From the NCBI RefSeq assembly GCF_030272615.1, contig NC_081410.1:119846640-119910639 (forward strand): a stretch of DNA of 64,000 bases, given 5' to 3'. The first letter of the stretch is position 1; the number at the start of each line of letters is the position of its first letter. Both the position numbers and the translations under genes were made by a program. This document shows positions 22,441 to 33,217 of this stretch, piece by piece. A model generated the notes under the pieces. It had not been told where the DNA came from and did no database searches. It saw only the letters and a list, made by a program, of their open reading frames with translations. The DNA is from Cryptomeria japonica (Eukaryota > Streptophyta > Pinopsida > Cupressales > Cupressaceae).

Positions 22441-23660
22441 GTAAGGTACGATGAGGTATTGATAAAGGATACATGTATGAGAAGCTAACGAATTAATTTA
22501 CATGCTATCATCATACACATACAAGTTATGAAAATATGGAGAACTATTAGAAGTATAAATGAGATGTAAAAAAATTAATAAATTATAATAATGAAAGAAA
22601 GTTATCCATTCAAAAGTGCATGATTCTATAGGCACGAGGCTAACATGACATGTGCAATAGAGATATCATTAAAATGTAAGAAACATGCATGCATAAACAA
22701 AGGAGGCGTGACGACTTATCAATAGCCATCATGCTACATGTGCATAAGAAATGTAGAGAACTGACCGCAAGATCACATATCTAAGATAAATCATATGTAT
22801 GTAAATTTTGATTTAAACTAATACATTATAATTTAATATATACTAAGAAACATGTGATATTAAATCAAAACATTGTGTCTAGAGCTAATTCTTAACCAAT
22901 AGTTTTCTCATGTAGTAGATAAATCATGAGAAGACATAATACTTGGTTTATAATATCATCCATATTGGACTAAAAAATGGATCTAATAAAGACATGGACC
23001 GAGTCTATAATATTTAAAATTTTAAGGATTTAAATAAAATGATTCAAATGATTATAAATTTAAAAATGGACACTAAAATATAATCTAAAATCATCGAATC
23101 AACAAGATATTAACTCAGATCTAGAAATATTCATGTAAATAGAAAGTAGAAATCATTTCACACGTGTAAAGAAGTATATGTAGAACAATCATAATCATCG
23201 TGTAAAATTTATTCAGTAAGACTCATATTAATGTTCACGTGTAATGTAGGTTAAGGTATAATGAGGTATTTATAAAGGATATGTGTATGAGAAGCTAATA
23301 AATTAAGGTAGATGCTAACACCATACACATGCTAGTTATGAAAATATGGAGATATATTAGAAGTACTATATATAACGTGTAAAAAAATGAGAATAATTAT
23401 AATAATAAAATAAATTTATCCATTCAAAGCACATGATTTTATCAACACAAGACTGGCATGTCATGTAAAAGAGAGATATCATCAAAATATAAAACAATTC
23501 CATGCATAAAAAAAGAATATGTGACATTATCAATAGCCATCATGCTACATGTGCATAAGAAATATAGAAAATACACCACAAGCTTACATATCTAAGGTAA
23601 ATTGGTCCATTTATACAAGATCATACATGCAAACTTAAATTTAAATGCATATGATCTAGA
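22441..23660. repeat. about 350-bp direct repeats, 810 bp apart
   Basis: Sequence from 22441 (GGTAAGGTACGATGAGGTAT) to about 22790 recurs from about 23251 to about 23600 with substitutions and short indels. Between them, 22846-23216 matches the inverted sequence 36745-37140. The unit therefore looks like part of a dispersed repeat roughly 800 bp long, here in one and a half tandem copies. No coding, LTR termini, PBS or PPT recognised, so its class is unknown. Confidence 0.75.
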
Positions 23661-23769
23661 AGATAAATCATCTATATGTATATGTTAAATCATAATTTAA
23701 AGATTATTTTTTTTATATAATCCAATCCTACATGTAAATTATTCAAAGACCCACATTTTTCAAGCCACG
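23661..23769. other. end of the direct-repeat unit and AT-rich spacer
   Basis: 23660-23720 matches the inverted 37140-37205, extending the relation between the two loci. No gene. Confidence 0.45.
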
Positions 23770-24848
23770 TCAATTGGTTCTTCTTGCTCTTCAATAAAAT
23801 GTAACATTCTTTGATGATCATCACTATCTAGTCTCCACTTATGACATCCACATGCACGTGAAACTTGATGAAGAGATGGGTTGGTAGAAATTACTGGGTG
23901 GCTATAATGATATACTATGTTATCAGGTTGGTAATCGATAAAATGAATCCCATATTGAACAATTTTGACTTGTTTGAGATATGTCCCTTACACTACAATT
24001 CAACCTGTGGGAAATAGCATTCTATTTCCTTGTTCAAGTTTTTTCAACGTATGCCTCTCTTTTGTGTAATGCAATAAATAATAATTAACACCTTTTATGT
24101 TTCCTGCCTCTACTATGACTACAAATACATTACTACACCACAATCATTTCATTGTAAAAAAATTAGAACAAAAAACTATGTAAACTTTAAAAAATCATAT
24201 ATCAAACCTTAAAAAATCGATCCAACTACATAAATACCTTTTTTAATCAATCTTGAAATATGGTCAATGATCAATCGAAATAAAGGAATGCCTTCAAAGC
24301 TTTCCTTCTCATCTTTGTTGTATGTGTCAATAACAACTAGTGGCACGAAAAATCAATTCAATGCATTGGCTCCTCCCTAAAGTTGTTCTAACCTCATTTA
24401 ATGCAAAGTGTTTTTTACACCATTCAAGAACATCATGTGGATCATTTATATGATCTCCCTCATAATTCAATTAATGTTTTCTTAGAGCGTGTTTGATACA
24501 AACTCTTTCACCATCATGTTCATCCTTTCCATGCCCACTCTAAAAAAAACTCCAAAAAATGTGATTTATTGTCATATTGATGATATCTACATAATGCATA
24601 AAATGGCCTCGATGATTGAATTGTGAGGCGCTCATCTAACCATACAAAATGCTTTTCAATTTTCACATACTTGCTTGCCAAATCTTCAAAAAACTTCTTA
24701 AAGAAATCTTCTACAAAATGTGTGTCATGCTCTTTATCATCACTAATAAAAAGGTGATATTCTTTCTCAATGACTTGTTCTTCAAATATACTTTCAACAC
24801 TATCAAAATCCAATCCCGCATTTGATAACATGCATGCACCATAATAGT
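23770..24848 (-). pseudogene. unidentified coding remnant, downstream part
   Basis: Minus-strand frames 24848-24520 (about 100 residues ending FFLEWAWKG, rich in Asp/Glu/Phe) and 24000-23770 (with YGIHFIDYQPDNIVYHY and HKWRLDSDDHQ blocks) have protein-like composition but need several frameshifts. The frame at 24520 runs into the LTR at 24849, so only the part below that is native. The upstream continuation probably lies beyond the copia-like insertion, at 29215-30690. Family not recognised; both a host gene and a transposon protein are possible. Confidence 0.35.
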
Positions 24849-25117
24849 TGAAAAAACAATGAGCACAAACATACAATTGCAAATTTACATGAAGAATACC
24901 TAATTGTATAAATAGAAAAATGATATATTGATATTCATTTGGATGTATTACATTGTTGCACAATGGCTATTATAAAGCCAACATTTTCCCATAAAATTGA
25001 CCTATGGAATATAACCTCCCACAACTAACCAAACTACTAACTATAAACGAACTTTTATTTTATTTAATCTAATTTACTCATCCTAAAACTAATTAACTAA
25101 TGTAATATTCTCCAACA
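24849..25117 (-). repeat. 3' LTR of the outer copia-like element
   Basis: 269 bp. It matches the 5' LTR at both ends but carries about 70 bp of extra sequence in its middle, indicating old divergence. Confidence 0.85.
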
Positions 25118-25129
25118 TCCCCCCACCCC
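25118..25129 (-). other. polypurine tract of the outer element
   Basis: Plus-strand TCCCCCCACCCC abuts the 3' LTR; on the minus strand this is GGGGTGGGGGGA directly before TGTTGGAG. Confidence 0.8.
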
Positions 25130-25324
25130 TTATTACTTTAGTCTGAACAAGAGTGGAACATAGCAAGGGTTGAACACAACCCTTCTGGAGACTTTGATGA
25201 AACACCTTCACCAAATCCTCAACAATCACCCAAGAAACATTTAACTAACTACATCAATCAATCTCTTGACTATAGAATATGCAACCATCTTGCACAACAT
25301 GAGAGAACATAAAGTGTTCGCAAC

Positions 25325-25460
25325 CTCAATGCACAATGAGACACATTTCCTCTATAATTCCAAAACCCCTCTAGGTGTGTCTAATGCATCCTCTAGTGTT
25401 GCGCATGAGACACCTTTCCTCCAAAAGTCCACATCTCCTCTAAGTGTGTCTAATGCCTCC
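25325..25460. repeat. 68-bp tandem duplication inside the outer element
   Basis: ATGAGACACATTTCCTC and TCTAAGTGTGTCTAATGCCT-type blocks occur twice with about 68-bp spacing and moderate divergence. Confidence 0.65.
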
Positions 25461-25718
25461 TAAAGTGCTATGAAAAAAATCTCTCATATGTTGCATAAAT
25501 CACAAACCAAATGTGAATACAACATGTGCAACCACAAAAAATCTTGCCCCTCCTTGCTCCTTGAAGGGACCCATAATGTCAAGCCCCCTCTTTTCTTCAA
25601 AACACAAATAGGGTACTTCACATGCAATGAATCATCCCTGAGTGAGAAGTTATCTCGAGATGATAGAAGACCTCTAAAATCCATTGCCTCCAACCTTCGA
25701 TAGGATCTGTGTTAATCC

Positions 25719-26166
25719 TTACCATAAAAAATTAGCACGAGAAGAAAGCACTGCAAATTTTGATAAAGTAATAGATACAATAGGCTCTTGATCAATCAAT
25801 CCATTAATAAGCACATAGTCTAAAGCTTCCATTAGACATATGTAATTATCCCAACCACCAACATTTTCGTGATGCCTCTTGACAAGGAGAATATTTATAC
25901 CAGATGTTAAGCCTCTTCTACCCAATTTTACAATGTTTCCTCCTTCATTACCTATGTAAAAGAAAAAAGGAATATTTTTTCAATGAATTTACACTAAGAT
26001 ACCTATTATTTTTGTCATCAATGACCCAATTCCCACCATAACTACTTCCATTTCTCCAACTCTTAAGAAAGGTGGTTGTCATTGCCATATCTTCATCATA
26101 ACATGACCAACCATGAATTTTAAGTTCATCTAACATTTCACAAGTATGTTGTAAAAAAGCCAACAA
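25719..26166 (-). pseudogene. unidentified protein fragment inside the outer LTR element
   Basis: Two adjoining frames (26166-25948 and 25925-25719), separated by stops, have strong protein texture: ELKIHGWSCYDEDMAMTTTF, then GNEGGNIVKLGRRGLTSGIN, LVKRHHENVGGW and LMEALDYVLINGLIDQEPIV. It resembles no copia gag, protease, integrase, RT or RNase H that I know, so it may be captured host coding sequence or an element-specific protein. I could not name the family. Confidence 0.4.
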
Positions 26167-26999
26167 TAAATTTTAATGGTTTGGAAGTGATGAATTGGAT
26201 GAGAAAGCTCTATCACAATATATAAATATGTTATCAAAAAAAATATTTAATTAACATTATTGTATGTTTGTCAAGCAATTCTTCCTGACTCCAATGTTCC
26301 AAAAAATAACACATTGATGCAATGAGAAAAAGCATTAATAGACTATGATATTTGAAGCATTTCTTATTGTAGGTGGAGCTTTGCACTTTGATCATTGGAG
26401 AGCAAGAATTGATCTGGTTCTAGTTACTATGACAATGAATGCACCAATAAATTCACCACGACTACTTCTGCAAGAACCTTCTCACGATAGTCATAAATAA
26501 CAATTCTATTGCCCTAATTGTTAGGCTAGGGTCTCATGGAAGGGGGCTTCCTAAAAAAATAGAGCTGAAGCTGCTAAGCTTTTTTAGGAATATTTTAAAG
26601 TCGCGGTCCCATGAATTTTGTACTATAGTTCAGCTTAAAAGTTTAAGCTCCTAACTTTAAGGATGATGGCTATCCATGAACTTTGTAGTGAAGATAAGCT
26701 TAACTTTAAACTATTAAATTTAAGCAAGCTAATGGTACGTAAATTTAGTTTTCCGTCTAAAATTCAGATGATTGACAAGCGACCTAAAATATTCATATGG
26801 CAATTTCTAGCCCCACCCCATTTTCACCTGTTTAAATTTATAGGTCTAAAAAGTAGGGGCGCCTAACTTTTAGAAAAAGATTCCAAATAATCCCATGGCG
26901 AAAAATAAAATAGTATGACAGCTTCAAATGCCCTTGTGCATGGGAAAATTGTGAACTTCCAAACCCACTATGCTCTGCACCTCCACACATGTGTGTACA
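26167..26999. other. outer-element interior, no gene
   Basis: AT-rich; short frames only. The 26660-26870 frame (+) lacks support. Confidence 0.35.
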
Positions 27000-27023
27000 G
27001 TTTGTGTTGCTAGCAACACAAAC
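27000..27023. repeat. 24-bp perfect palindrome
   Basis: GTTTGTGTTGCT followed by its exact reverse complement AGCAACACAAAC. It lies 21 bp from the insertion site of the nested LTR element. Confidence 0.9.
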
Positions 27024-27049
27024 AATTCCTTCACTAGCTAGACGCATTT

Positions 27050-27360
27050 TATTAGTGTAGAATATTCTGCATAGAATATTCTTTTAAATAAGTTTGCTAG
27101 TTGTTAAAAGATAGGATTATGATTTCTTAGTTGTGCAACCTTGCATGGATTTTTCGAGTCTTGCATATAGCTAAAAGCCTATTTTCTAGTTGGTTGTTGC
27201 TATTCTAGATGTCTCTTCTTGTGCTTTATATATTGTACACATTCCTAAATCAATCAAGCAGTTCATTCACAATTTTTACTTCTTTCCAATTTATGCAATT
27301 ATGTAATTTGCAGCTCTACCAGTCTTCCTGGTTTTCATAGGTTTAGTAAATAATTTTACA
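27050..27360 (+). repeat. 5' LTR of the nested element
   Basis: 311 bp, TATTAGTGTAGAATATT to AATTTTACA. The terminal TG is changed to TA. Confidence 0.93.
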
Positions 27361-27374
27361 TGGTAAGAGCTCAG
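27361..27374 (+). other. primer-binding site of the nested element
   Basis: TGGTAAGAGCTCAG directly after the 5' LTR; a diverged version of the TGGTATCAGAGC complementary to initiator tRNA-Met. Confidence 0.7.
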
Positions 27375-27817
27375 TTTGGTATGAGTGCAAATTCATTTGA
27401 ATATTGTGTGAATATGTGATCTGTCTTTTATTTCAATTTGTCTTTTGCAATCGAGTTCTTCTCTATATTTGCAAGAAATTTATGTGCAAATTATCAGCAC
27501 CATGGAGGCAGATGTAAACCTTTGTTTCTAGATACATGCATGTTTCTCCCCTAATTTTTGCATGCTTCTTGCTTTTTTCCTTTGTTGATTCTTTAAAAAT
27601 TGTACGTGCTTTACGAGCACTGCATGGTAAAGATCTGGGAAAATTTGAAACTTCATAAAATTGAATATGGGGGTTTCTACATAAAACATCTAGTGTAGGT
27701 CTTTTATTAAGCTTCCTGAATAATCAAGATTAGGATATTGAAAAGTTTCTAATTAACCACTGAACTCTTCTCTCTTCCTCCAATTGGCAGCCAAATGTAT
27801 TCTTTTGTTCTAAATTC

Positions 27818-27914
27818 CTGTCTACATGAGATTCCAGTGTTGCAACTTTGTTTGCTCCCAGAGATTCTTTCTCGCAGGGTTCCTGACTACATGAGATTCC
27901 AGAGTTGCATCCTC
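27818..27914. repeat. short direct repeat in the nested element interior
   Basis: CTACATGAGATTCCAGTGTTGC and a near-identical copy about 65 bp downstream. Confidence 0.7.
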
Positions 27915-28328
27915 GAGTGCTTCCATAGTTTCTTTCTAGTGGGAAAATATTGAGCATTGGATTAACAATGGCTTCATCCCAGCCGGAGGACATCTATGCA
28001 GTTTTTCAGTTTCGAGCACTTTTTTGCAGAATCATATCTTCCTGATTTCAAATGATTAGTATCTATATTCAGAGACAGTGTACCTGCATGTTCATCCATT
28101 TGAGCAGTCCATAATATGTACAACTGCATCTCGTGCAGTGGTTTCTATGACTCTGATATAATCTTGTTGCAGTGTGGATTTATTTGTAGACAATTGCAGC
28201 TTTTTTTTTAGTTTGAATAAATGGTTAGGAGTTTTTCTCTCTTGGGTTTTTCTCCATTCCTCTGTAATTGGGTTCTTGATCATGGCTTTTTTTCCAAGAC
28301 CCATATCTTTTTATTCATCTAGTTACAC

Positions 28329-28338
28329 TTAAGGGGGG
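28329..28338 (+). other. polypurine tract of the nested element
   Basis: TTAAGGGGGG directly before the TGTTAG start of the 3' LTR. Confidence 0.85.
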
Positions 28339-28648
28339 TGTTAGTGTAGAATATTTTGCATAGAATATTCCTTTAAATAAGTTTGCTAGTTGTTAAAAGA
28401 TAGGATTATGATTTCTTAGTTGTGCAATCTTGCATGGATTTTTCCAATCTTGCATAAAGCTAAAAGCCTATTTTCTAGTTGGATGTTGCTATTCTAGATG
28501 GCTCTTCTTGTGCTTTATATATTGTACACATTCCTAAATCAATCAAGCAGTTTATTCAAAAATTTACTTCTTTCCAATTTATGCAATTATGTAATTTGCA
28601 ACTCTACCAATATTCCTGGTTTTCACAGGTTTAGCAAATAATTTTACA
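28339..28648 (+). repeat. 3' LTR of the nested element
   Basis: 310 bp, TGTTAGTGTAGAATATT to AATTTTACA, followed by the CATTT target copy. Confidence 0.93.
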
Positions 28649-28995
28649 CATTTACAGTTATCAAAGAGACAAAACCCAACTTCCTTTGTCTTACGGATCT
28701 TCATAAATAGTTATCTTTGCTCTAATCACTCGTTGAGAATAAAACAATTTTACTAATGGCTTAGTCATTAGCGATACAGAGACAATTATTTCTTCAATTG
28801 TAATGACTTCAGTGATAATAAGATAAGTTTCTTGAAAGTTTCAAAAGCATTTTCAGAAAATTCATTCTGCACAAATCTTATGATCATTGTATGCCATTCT
28901 AGAATCCTCCAAGACTCGCACTTGAGATGCAAGAAGACATGTAAAGGTGATCAATTCTTCCCTACTAGCATCACATTATAGAGGATCAAATAACC

Positions 28996-29007
28996 GCTCT
29001 GATACCA
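28996..29007 (-). other. primer-binding site of the outer element
   Basis: Minus-strand TGGTATCAGAGC, the canonical complement of initiator tRNA-Met, two bases from the 5' LTR (29010). Confidence 0.9.
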
Positions 29008-29009
29008 AA

Positions 29010-29209
29010 TGAAGAAACAATGAGCATAAACATAATGAATACAAAATGCAAAAAACAAAAAAATGATGTATTGATATTCATTTTGATGTATTACATTGGC
29101 TATTATAAATTAACCAGACTAATAACTATCAACAATAAACTAACTTTTATATTATTTAATCTAATTTATCTATCCTAAAACTAACTGATTAATGTAATAT
29201 TCTCCAACA
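29010..29209 (-). repeat. 5' LTR of the outer copia-like element
   Basis: 200 bp; shorter than its partner through internal indels, but with the same termini. Confidence 0.85.
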
Positions 29210-29214
29210 ATATT

Positions 29215-29512
29215 GACTTGCTCTAAATAGTAATATTGTGTTCGAAGATCTCTTTTCCATAGGTAAAAGAGTAATGTTCTGCAAATTTGACTATTGATAA
29301 AACTAATCTAGGTAGGAAAGTATCTATTAACAATTGAAACTATTTTTTTTCCACTTAAAAAGCATGATGTATGTATTATTGTATCAATTTAGGAAAAAAA
29401 TTCATAAATGTTTCAACATGTACCTCCTCATCAGTCAGCATCTTCTTTTCTAAATAGCATTTTATCCAGATTTTCACATTTTTCACACAGTCCTTTTATT
29501 TTATTTTTTGAC

Positions 29513-29575
<63 letters not shown>

Positions 29576-30690
29576 ATAATCATATGATTAATGTTATAAA
29601 TTGACTTACACTTCTAAAAGGTGCATTTTGAAAACAATAACTTTGTTCTTTAATCTTTCAAAACATATGATAAAAAAAAGTCAGATTCCATTTGATAACG
29701 ACAAAAAAATTCAAAAACCTTGTTTAAATTCACCTAATGTGGCCTTAATATTTCAAACATTGTTTGCACAATCTTTATATGAGTACTTGAATTACAAAAC
29801 ATCACATAAATCTAATATTGTCTTATATCTATTCAATGTTTTGTATTTAGTTCACAACTATTGGGCTCATTCCTATGTTCAATAACATCTCTTCTATTTG
29901 ATGAAGGGTGAGTATGATTGTGCCAAAAAGTTGAGAGCAACTTCCTAACAACATTTTCAATATTTTCAAAACAAGGAGCCTTTCACATCATTGCCCAATT
30001 GCCTTCTACAGTACTATCATCTAAACCCTTTCTCATTTTTCACATATCTGGTTAGTGTCTTTCTACTTAAGACAAATTCAGTTGAAAGTGAATAGCCATG
30101 TCATTTTCTTGGTACTTGTGGAATTGCAACAAATGTCAATATCACTCCTTTTGAAATGCTCTTATCTGTTGATCGAGATTATTTCCCAATGGAACCCAAA
30201 TATTTTTTAACATTTTCAACAATATCTTTTTCTTTGCATCTTTTCCTCTTTTTTGTGAAATCTACACCTAACAGTTGTAATGACTCTTTTAGAAAATCAC
30301 GAAAAATTATATTTGATAACAATTGGGCTTGACCAAGTGTATCATAGTTTTTGAAATAAGCCTCAAGTATTTCCTTTGTAGTTCTATTCAATGACCTCTC
30401 AGTAGTTTGACTAGGTTCAACATAAAATTTTAATTTCTCCATATCCATTTCACAAATAAATGATCTACATTTTTATAATAAAAAAACCTTGCCGCCTCTT
30501 TAATTAGATTGATAGCATATCCATGGTAAAAGGAAGCAATCTTGATCCCTCTTCAACATCAAAGTGTGGATGGAATTCTTCTCTAACATCCATTGTTTGC
30601 ACTTGGACCTCCTCCCTAACATCAACTACATGTTCTTCAGACTCCTCTACTCCAATATCTAAATAAGGCTCGACTTCTTTTCCAATTTAT
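29215..30690 (-). pseudogene. unidentified coding remnant, upstream part
   Basis: The clearest piece is an 89-codon open frame (30448-30179) with LGQAQLLSNIIFRDFLKESL and a Lys/Arg-rich stretch KKRKRCKEKD. Upstream (30690-30530) an acidic stretch with VDVREEV repeats is in coding texture; downstream (30170-29600) scattered fragments resume in other frames. It probably belongs with 23770-24848 as one gene or element split by the copia-like insertion. No family recognised; intron positions cannot be told from decay. Confidence 0.35.
29512..29576. repeat. (ATC)n trinucleotide microsatellite
   Basis: About 21 uninterrupted CAT/TCA units; on the minus strand it would encode a poly-Asp/Met/stop run depending on frame. 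Confidence 0.96.
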
Positions 30691-30940
30691 GTACATTGAG
30701 TCCTACACATTTTGATATATAAAAGAGAAGAACTTAGAATATATAAATAAGGGAAACATCATAGATACATACATAAAGTTCTGAAGTAACTAGAGTAGTT
30801 TTTACTATGTATAAATAGGGATCTGATGAAAACATTAAAAAACTTTAATAATAAAAAGGGATCTAAAAAAACTACATGTCAATAATTGTATAGATGGCAT
30901 TGAAGCTAATTTCTTAGATTGACAAAATATATAAAAAAAA

Positions 30941-33217
30941 ATGGCTCGCAACCTGCAAAAAATGGCAGAAAATTAGAGAAGGGCTTTTCATCTAGTTCAA
31001 CCGAGAGATCTTTCTCAAACTGGTGTTGGACACTTTGCAAATAGATTTGAGGTTCCGGGCCGTCATCCTCCCTCTGCCCAAATTTTAAGAAGGAAAATCA
31101 TGGGAACCTCCATTCTACGTTGAATAACCCTGAGAGGGAATGCCGACCTCAGAATTTGCATTCTGGATCTAGCTATAGAGGGCAAAATATCCAAGGATGG
31201 CAAATTGTCAGGAGTAGAAAAACACGAATGACAATGCTTTCTCAAGTTAGGGTTGATCAAAATGGCAAGGATGGAAATTTTGTGAGGAGAAATCTGGGCA
31301 ACTGAGTGTGGGTTGCTCCCAGCACTTCAGTGATCCCTAGATGTGCTTCTGGAGCCAATTTGATTCCCCTAGGAGAAAAGAAAAGCCCTGGTGTTGCTTC
31401 TTCCTCAAAACTAACCTGCCCATATACCCAACCCGAGAATGAAATATGGGGAAGGTTAGGTCAACTGAATCCCAATAGCAATCATTTGTCAGAACACCAT
31501 GAAAGTCAAGCGGATCAAAATCGGGTAAATGGAATTCCCTTATCACATGGAAAATTCAGGAATCACGAGCCTCGACATATGTTTAATCACCAGGCGAGGC
31601 AATTCAATAGGAAATCTATGCCTGAAGCGCACGTTTGGCAGAATAGAACAAAAGAAGCAAACCCTAGGCATTTGGGCGATGGAAACAATTCCAATATGGT
31701 AATCAAAGAAGAAAAATATGCCAAGGGTTTGAGGGATCATTGCAGGAAATTTGGTCTTTTTGCCAAGTGGTGCGAGAATGGACAACCTGTTGAAACAATT
31801 GCAAGTTGATTGGAACAAACATACGCGGGCCAAGTAAGTATTACTATTCTCCCTAATGATTTTATTTTCATTGATTGTAGAAAGGTTGCCTTAAAACATA
31901 AACTGCTAGTTGGGGATTCTGTTTTTTATCAGAGCTATAACTTCATATTCTTTGATTGGCAACCAAATTTTAACCCTAGCTCACATAAATTTCAGAAGAT
32001 GTCAAAATGGATAAGATTAAGAAATCTACTTGTTGAGCTCATGCATTCTAAAATATTATTTAAAATTGGAGATAAACTAGGAGGTTTTGTAGGCCTGGAA
32101 AAGGAATGGACAGGCACTGCAGATTTAAAAATGCTAGTTAACATAGACATTAATTTAACTCGATTAAAAACCATAGAGTTTATTACAGCAAATGTTAGAT
32201 ACTGCATTGACCCTGAGTTTTATACTAGTCCAGTGTCTGATAACATTGCATATAGACTAAGCAACCCCTCTGTCAATAAAAGTAAGAGCCCAACCTATGT
32301 GCTGCCCATAAAGGAAAATGGTGTCAATAGTAGCTCTAACATGGCGATGGGGAGATCTAGTGTAAACGATCACCAATCTGAGTAAGAAGTTGCTAGCAAT
32401 CCTCCTTGTAGACCAACGAAGATTGAAGAAGGGGAGATTGTGAGTGAAAGTTTGCAAAACAAACCTTCTGCTCTATTGACTCCTGTAGAAGGCAATGCTA
32501 CAATCATTAACAATGAGGTCTTGCAAGTGACTGAAGCAAGAGATGAGAATATGGAGACGCCCCTTGCCTTGGAAAACAAAATCCCATTGCTAATTTAAGA
32601 TGTAGCAATAACTGCAAAACGAAATGACCAAAGGATGCTACAAGCAGGATCTTGAGAAGTCGGAGGATGTATTGGATGGGGACACAATTTTTAAAGAGAT
32701 ACCCATCATGTTTAATAACCAGATGCCTACAGAAGAAGGGGATAAGGCTAATGAGAGGGTTTCACTGCACAGGACAATTAAGGAATCTATGCCAGAGGAA
32801 GGTGAGAAGGATGAGAATAAAATTAATATGGCAATGTACCAAATATGCAATGAGGTAGTAAGTAAACTTATGGATAGGTTTGTGGAGGAAATTGTTGATG
32901 AGGATGAAATGGCTTTGCAAAAACAGTTGCTAATAGCAAAAACCATAGAACTAGGGGATGATGATCAAGACAAGATAAATGAAGCAGAGATGATGTTAGA
33001 ACTAAATAATAAGGAGAATGAAGGAACTGCTGAAATCCTAGGAATTTCACATATGGAATTAGGGAAAGCAACCCCTGACTATGCCAAGCAATAGAAGAAG
33101 AAAGGGAGAAAATCCCTATCTGAACTGAGAATTATAGATGGGTCAGCAGAGGGCCAGACTAAACTGACTTCTATGTTTTATGTAGGGAAGGGGAAGGTCC
33201 TTCCCAACGAGCCATGA
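30941..33217 (+). pseudogene. LINE-C ORF1 (DUF4283-type RNA-binding protein)
   Basis: From about 31120 to 32620 one frame is kept, broken by stops at 31303, 31807 and 32383; a frameshift near 32620 moves to the frame of 32624-33094, which then runs past one TAG to TGA at 33215-33217. Residues encoded from 31810 form the DUF4283-like core (LPNDFIFI, GDSVFY, FIFFDWQPNFNP, WIRLRNL, IGDKLGGF). The part before it is basic and Asn/Gly-rich; the end is acidic. The annotated start is the first ATG after the A-run. An intact protein would coat element RNA. Confidence 0.8.

Larger units (their letters stand above)
27050..28648 (+). mobile_element. 1.6-kb non-autonomous LTR element nested in the outer element
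   Basis: Two LTRs of about 311 bp (27050-27360, 28339-28648; about 94-95% identical by eye) bracket a 978-bp interior. A 5-bp target duplication CATTT lies at 27045-27049 and 28649-28653. A tRNA-Met-like PBS starts directly after the 5' LTR and a G-rich PPT abuts the 3' LTR. The interior has a short ATGGAGGCAGATG start and no gag-pol; it is longer than a typical TRIM. The 5' LTR begins TA where the 3' LTR has the canonical TG. Its LTRs are shared with no other element here. Confidence 0.93.
24849..29209 (-). mobile_element. non-autonomous copia-like LTR retrotransposon (outer element)
   Basis: LTRs at 24849-25117 and 29010-29209 begin TGTTGGAGAATATTACATTA on the minus strand and end in TTCA. 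The PBS, PPT and 5-bp flanks (ATAGT at 24844-24848, ATATT at 29210-29214, one mismatch) are all in place for a minus-strand element. Excluding the nested insertion, the internal region is about 2.3 kb and shows no recognisable gag, protease, integrase or RT, so the element is non-autonomous. It splits an unidentified coding region. Confidence 0.85.

Noticed and set aside
22441-23600. Direct repeats as LTRs of a TRIM
   Set aside because: Ends do not start TG or end CA, no PBS or PPT, and the inverted copy at 36745 covers the spacer between them, not a repeat-bounded interior.
29512-29576. CRISPR-like or regulatory repeat
   Set aside because: Pure trinucleotide microsatellite without spacers; the genome is a plant.
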